This document shows, piece by piece, positions 35,442 to 36,886 of a stretch of 36,886 nt of DNA; position 1 is the first letter of the stretch, and every line of letters begins with the position of its first letter. This DNA comes from an uncultured Clostridia bacterium (GTDB taxonomy: Bacteria > Bacillota > Clostridia > UBA1381). The position numbers were made by a program, and so were the translations under genes. Below the pieces are notes generated by a model that did not search any database, had not been told where the DNA came from, and saw only the letters and a list, made by a program, of their open reading frames with translations. The stretch is taken from positions 1 through 36,886 of the forward strand of contig CANQIP010000014.1 in assembly GCA_947623955.1 (NCBI GenBank). The letters are read 5' to 3'.

Positions 35442-36755
35442 TTAATTGTTTATATTACGATGATTTATCAAAACCGTCGTATTAAAGGTTTTTGTTTCGC
35501 TGTTATAGCTCCAACGGATCTTTCCGTCATAACCGGCTAACGCCTTTTTAATGCTCGACATTCCTATACCGTGTAAAGTTTTATCGCTCTTGCTCGTCAT
35601 AAGCGCGCCGCCCTCGGTCACAGGCTCGCTGTCGGCGCTGTTGTCGAGGCGGATAACGGTAAAGGCGTTGTTCATTTCGTAGATACTTAAAAATATCTTT
35701 TTCGCCGCCGACTTGCCGCTCGCTTCAATGGCGTTGTCCATAAGATTTGCGAATATCGCCACCGTGTCGGCTTCGTTTATAAACGACAGGCTCACGTCTT
35801 GAATATAAATCTGAAAATCAATGCCGTTATGCGAACATTCCTCCGACTTTTGCGTAAGCAGGACGTTGAGCGCATCGTTATCCGTGTATTCCACAAGCAG
35901 TAAAGAACGATTTTTACTTTCAAGACTTCTTATCATTTCAAGAGCCGCGCCGGAATTTTCACCGAGCATTCCCTCTATGCTTTTGCAGTATTTATTGAAG
36001 TCGTGCGCCATGATTTGCAGGTCGGCGTATTTGTCCTTCAGCATATTATACTTTGTAAAGTCAATTTCATTTTTGTGTTTAAGCTGCTCCGTAAGCCGCT
36101 GCTGTTTAAGTATAGTTTCGTACAAATATAAAATAATAACAGCGGTAATTATGATACTGATCATTGCCGCTAAAATCAAATGCTTCGTTCGAATATCAGC
36201 TCCTTTGGAAATGATAATGAAAAAAAGGTAGGAACTGATAATTACCATGGCAAAGACAGGAGAAAATAAGATCCAATAATTTGTTCCCAGCAAATCATCA
36301 TCTATTTTTTTTGCTCTATGGTATACAAAGAACGCCGTAGCAATTCCCAAAAATTCAGAAATTATAATTCCGAAAACTCTGTACCATGTATTTCCCAGAA
36401 GCATAGAAGTATCCAAATTAAATATTGCAGACAGGCATACAAATACAAGCATTTCCGCCATGGCAGAGCTCATTAAACCCAAGACGGAACTGAATATTCG
36501 CATTTGCCATTTTCCGGTATATAATAATGACACAGCGATTTCGGATATAAATATACACAACAAGTTTACAATGCTGATTGAAAATATATGATTGCTTATA
36601 TAAATCAAAGCCGCAAGTATAATAACGCCTGCCGCGTAAACACATTTATTCAGCTTTTCCCGCTTGGTTAAAAAGGCTTCATAACACACGAAAAACAGAA
36701 CCGCTTCCGCAAAACAGGAAAACAAGCCAACAAATATTTCAAATAAACCGCTCAT
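35442..36755 (-). CDS. Polytopic histidine kinase, AgrC-like (second system)
   Basis: 437-aa membrane sensor kinase. Residues 1-212 contain about six transmembrane segments without an external domain. A short coiled-coil linker is followed by the phosphorylation box MAHDFNKYCKSI with His251, and a GHKL ATPase with N-box FANLMDNAIEA (335-345) and G-box HGIGMSSIKKAL (395-406). This is the HPK10/AgrC type, sensors of small peptides. The ATG overlaps the stop codon of the upstream regulator (ATGA), so both are translationally coupled. No AgrB or AgrD gene is visible on this side; they may lie beyond the right edge. Confidence 0.92.
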   Translation of the reverse strand: MSGLFEIFVGLFSCFAEAVLFFVCYEAFLTKREKLNKCVYAAGVIILAALIYISNHIFSISIVNLLCIFISEIAVSLLYTGKWQMRIFSSVLGLMSSAMAEMLVFVCLSAIFNLDTSMLLGNTWYRVFGIIISEFLGIATAFFVYHRAKKIDDDLLGTNYWILFSPVFAMVIISSYLFFIIISKGADIRTKHLILAAMISIIITAVIILYLYETILKQQRLTEQLKHKNEIDFTKYNMLKDKYADLQIMAHDFNKYCKSIEGMLGENSGAALEMIRSLESKNRSLLLVEYTDNDALNVLLTQKSEECSHNGIDFQIYIQDVSLSFINEADTVAIFANLMDNAIEASGKSAAKKIFLSIYEMNNAFTVIRLDNSADSEPVTEGGALMTSKSDKTLHGIGMSSIKKALAGYDGKIRWSYNSETKTFNTTVLINHRNINN

Positions 36756-36886
36756 CTTAAATCCTTTGCCAGCTCAAAAAACCGCGCGTCGAAATCCTTA
36801 TATCTTCTGCGCGTCATAAACACCTTGTGCGTTCTGCCCGCGTATGACATTGTAACATCGGTCTTATTGTAGCCCGTCACATATTT
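36752..36886 (-). CDS. C-terminal end of a LytTR-type response regulator (partial)
   Basis: The last 44 residues of a gene running off the right edge. They read KYVTGYNKTDVTM, then SYAGRTHKVFMTRRRYKDF and end DARFFELAKDLR, with the stop overlapping the kinase start. The pattern of a beta hairpin followed by TRRRYKDF resembles the end of LytTR domains, where ISR-R-Y is common. The call also rests on its position directly before an AgrC-type kinase. Receiver domain not visible. Confidence 0.65.
   Translation of the reverse strand, partial: KYVTGYNKTDVTMSYAGRTHKVFMTRRRYKDFDARFFELAKDLR

Overview
The window looks like a chromosomal segment of a Gram-positive, spore-forming fibre degrader of the class Clostridia, probably from a gut or similar plant-polysaccharide habitat. 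Reasons: SpoIIM next to XerD (a Firmicutes arrangement), three S-layer homology (SLH) repeats, several very large secreted proteins, two AgrC/ComD-type histidine kinase systems with LytTR regulators, strong AGGAGG ribosome binding sites and sigma-A promoters with TGn-extended -10 boxes. The assignment is inference; there is no rRNA in the window.

Layout. 1-1202: divergent promoters, then hypB-hypA (nickel delivery to hydrogenase) and a bidirectional terminator. 9331-1214 (minus): a two-gene arabinan-degradation operon, a 771-aa LamG-GH43 protein followed by a 1925-aa protein with two GH43 domains and two LamG domains. 9629-17932 (plus): a 2767-aa secreted protein with four GLUG-repeat blocks, Ig-like and MBG-like repeats and a cohesin-like domain. 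18723-17986 (minus): a small secreted stalk-domain protein. 27015-18806 (minus): a 2682-aa SLH-anchored surface protein and, 20 bases behind it, a 46-aa peptide with a textbook double-glycine leader, a gene easily missed because of its size. 27246-29356 (plus, divergent): LytTR response regulator and its polytopic histidine kinase. 29509-31143: membrane-anchored relative of oleate hydratase (MCRA family). 32774-31188 (minus): secreted alpha/alpha-toroid protein with a membrane anchor. 32906-34537: spoIIM and xerD. 36886-34616 (minus): a second LytTR regulator (partial) and kinase, then a second stalk-domain protein.

Main result. Three promoters share one architecture: two 12-bp direct repeats of the form [TA]CGTnAAA...CA with a 21-bp period, then exactly 11 bp, a -35 box, 17 bp and a -10 box. 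They lie in front of the LytTR regulator/kinase operon (27117-27189), its divergent neighbour, the SLH protein plus GG-leader peptide operon (27048-27120), and the GLUG/cohesin protein (9467-9539). Direct repeats two helical turns apart, just upstream of -35, are the known signature of LytTR activators. I infer a peptide-controlled circuit: exported peptide, kinase, regulator, and then more peptide, two giant surface proteins and the sensor itself. No exporter (C39 peptidase ABC transporter) lies in the window. The second kinase locus has its own, different 13-bp direct repeats (period 20) before the stalk-protein gene.

A second unusual element is at 18724-18773, where the sigma-A -10 box of the stalk-protein gene lies in the loop of a 12-bp hairpin that also pairs with the gene's ribosome binding site and is followed by a T-run, so promoter, terminator and translation block share the same bases.
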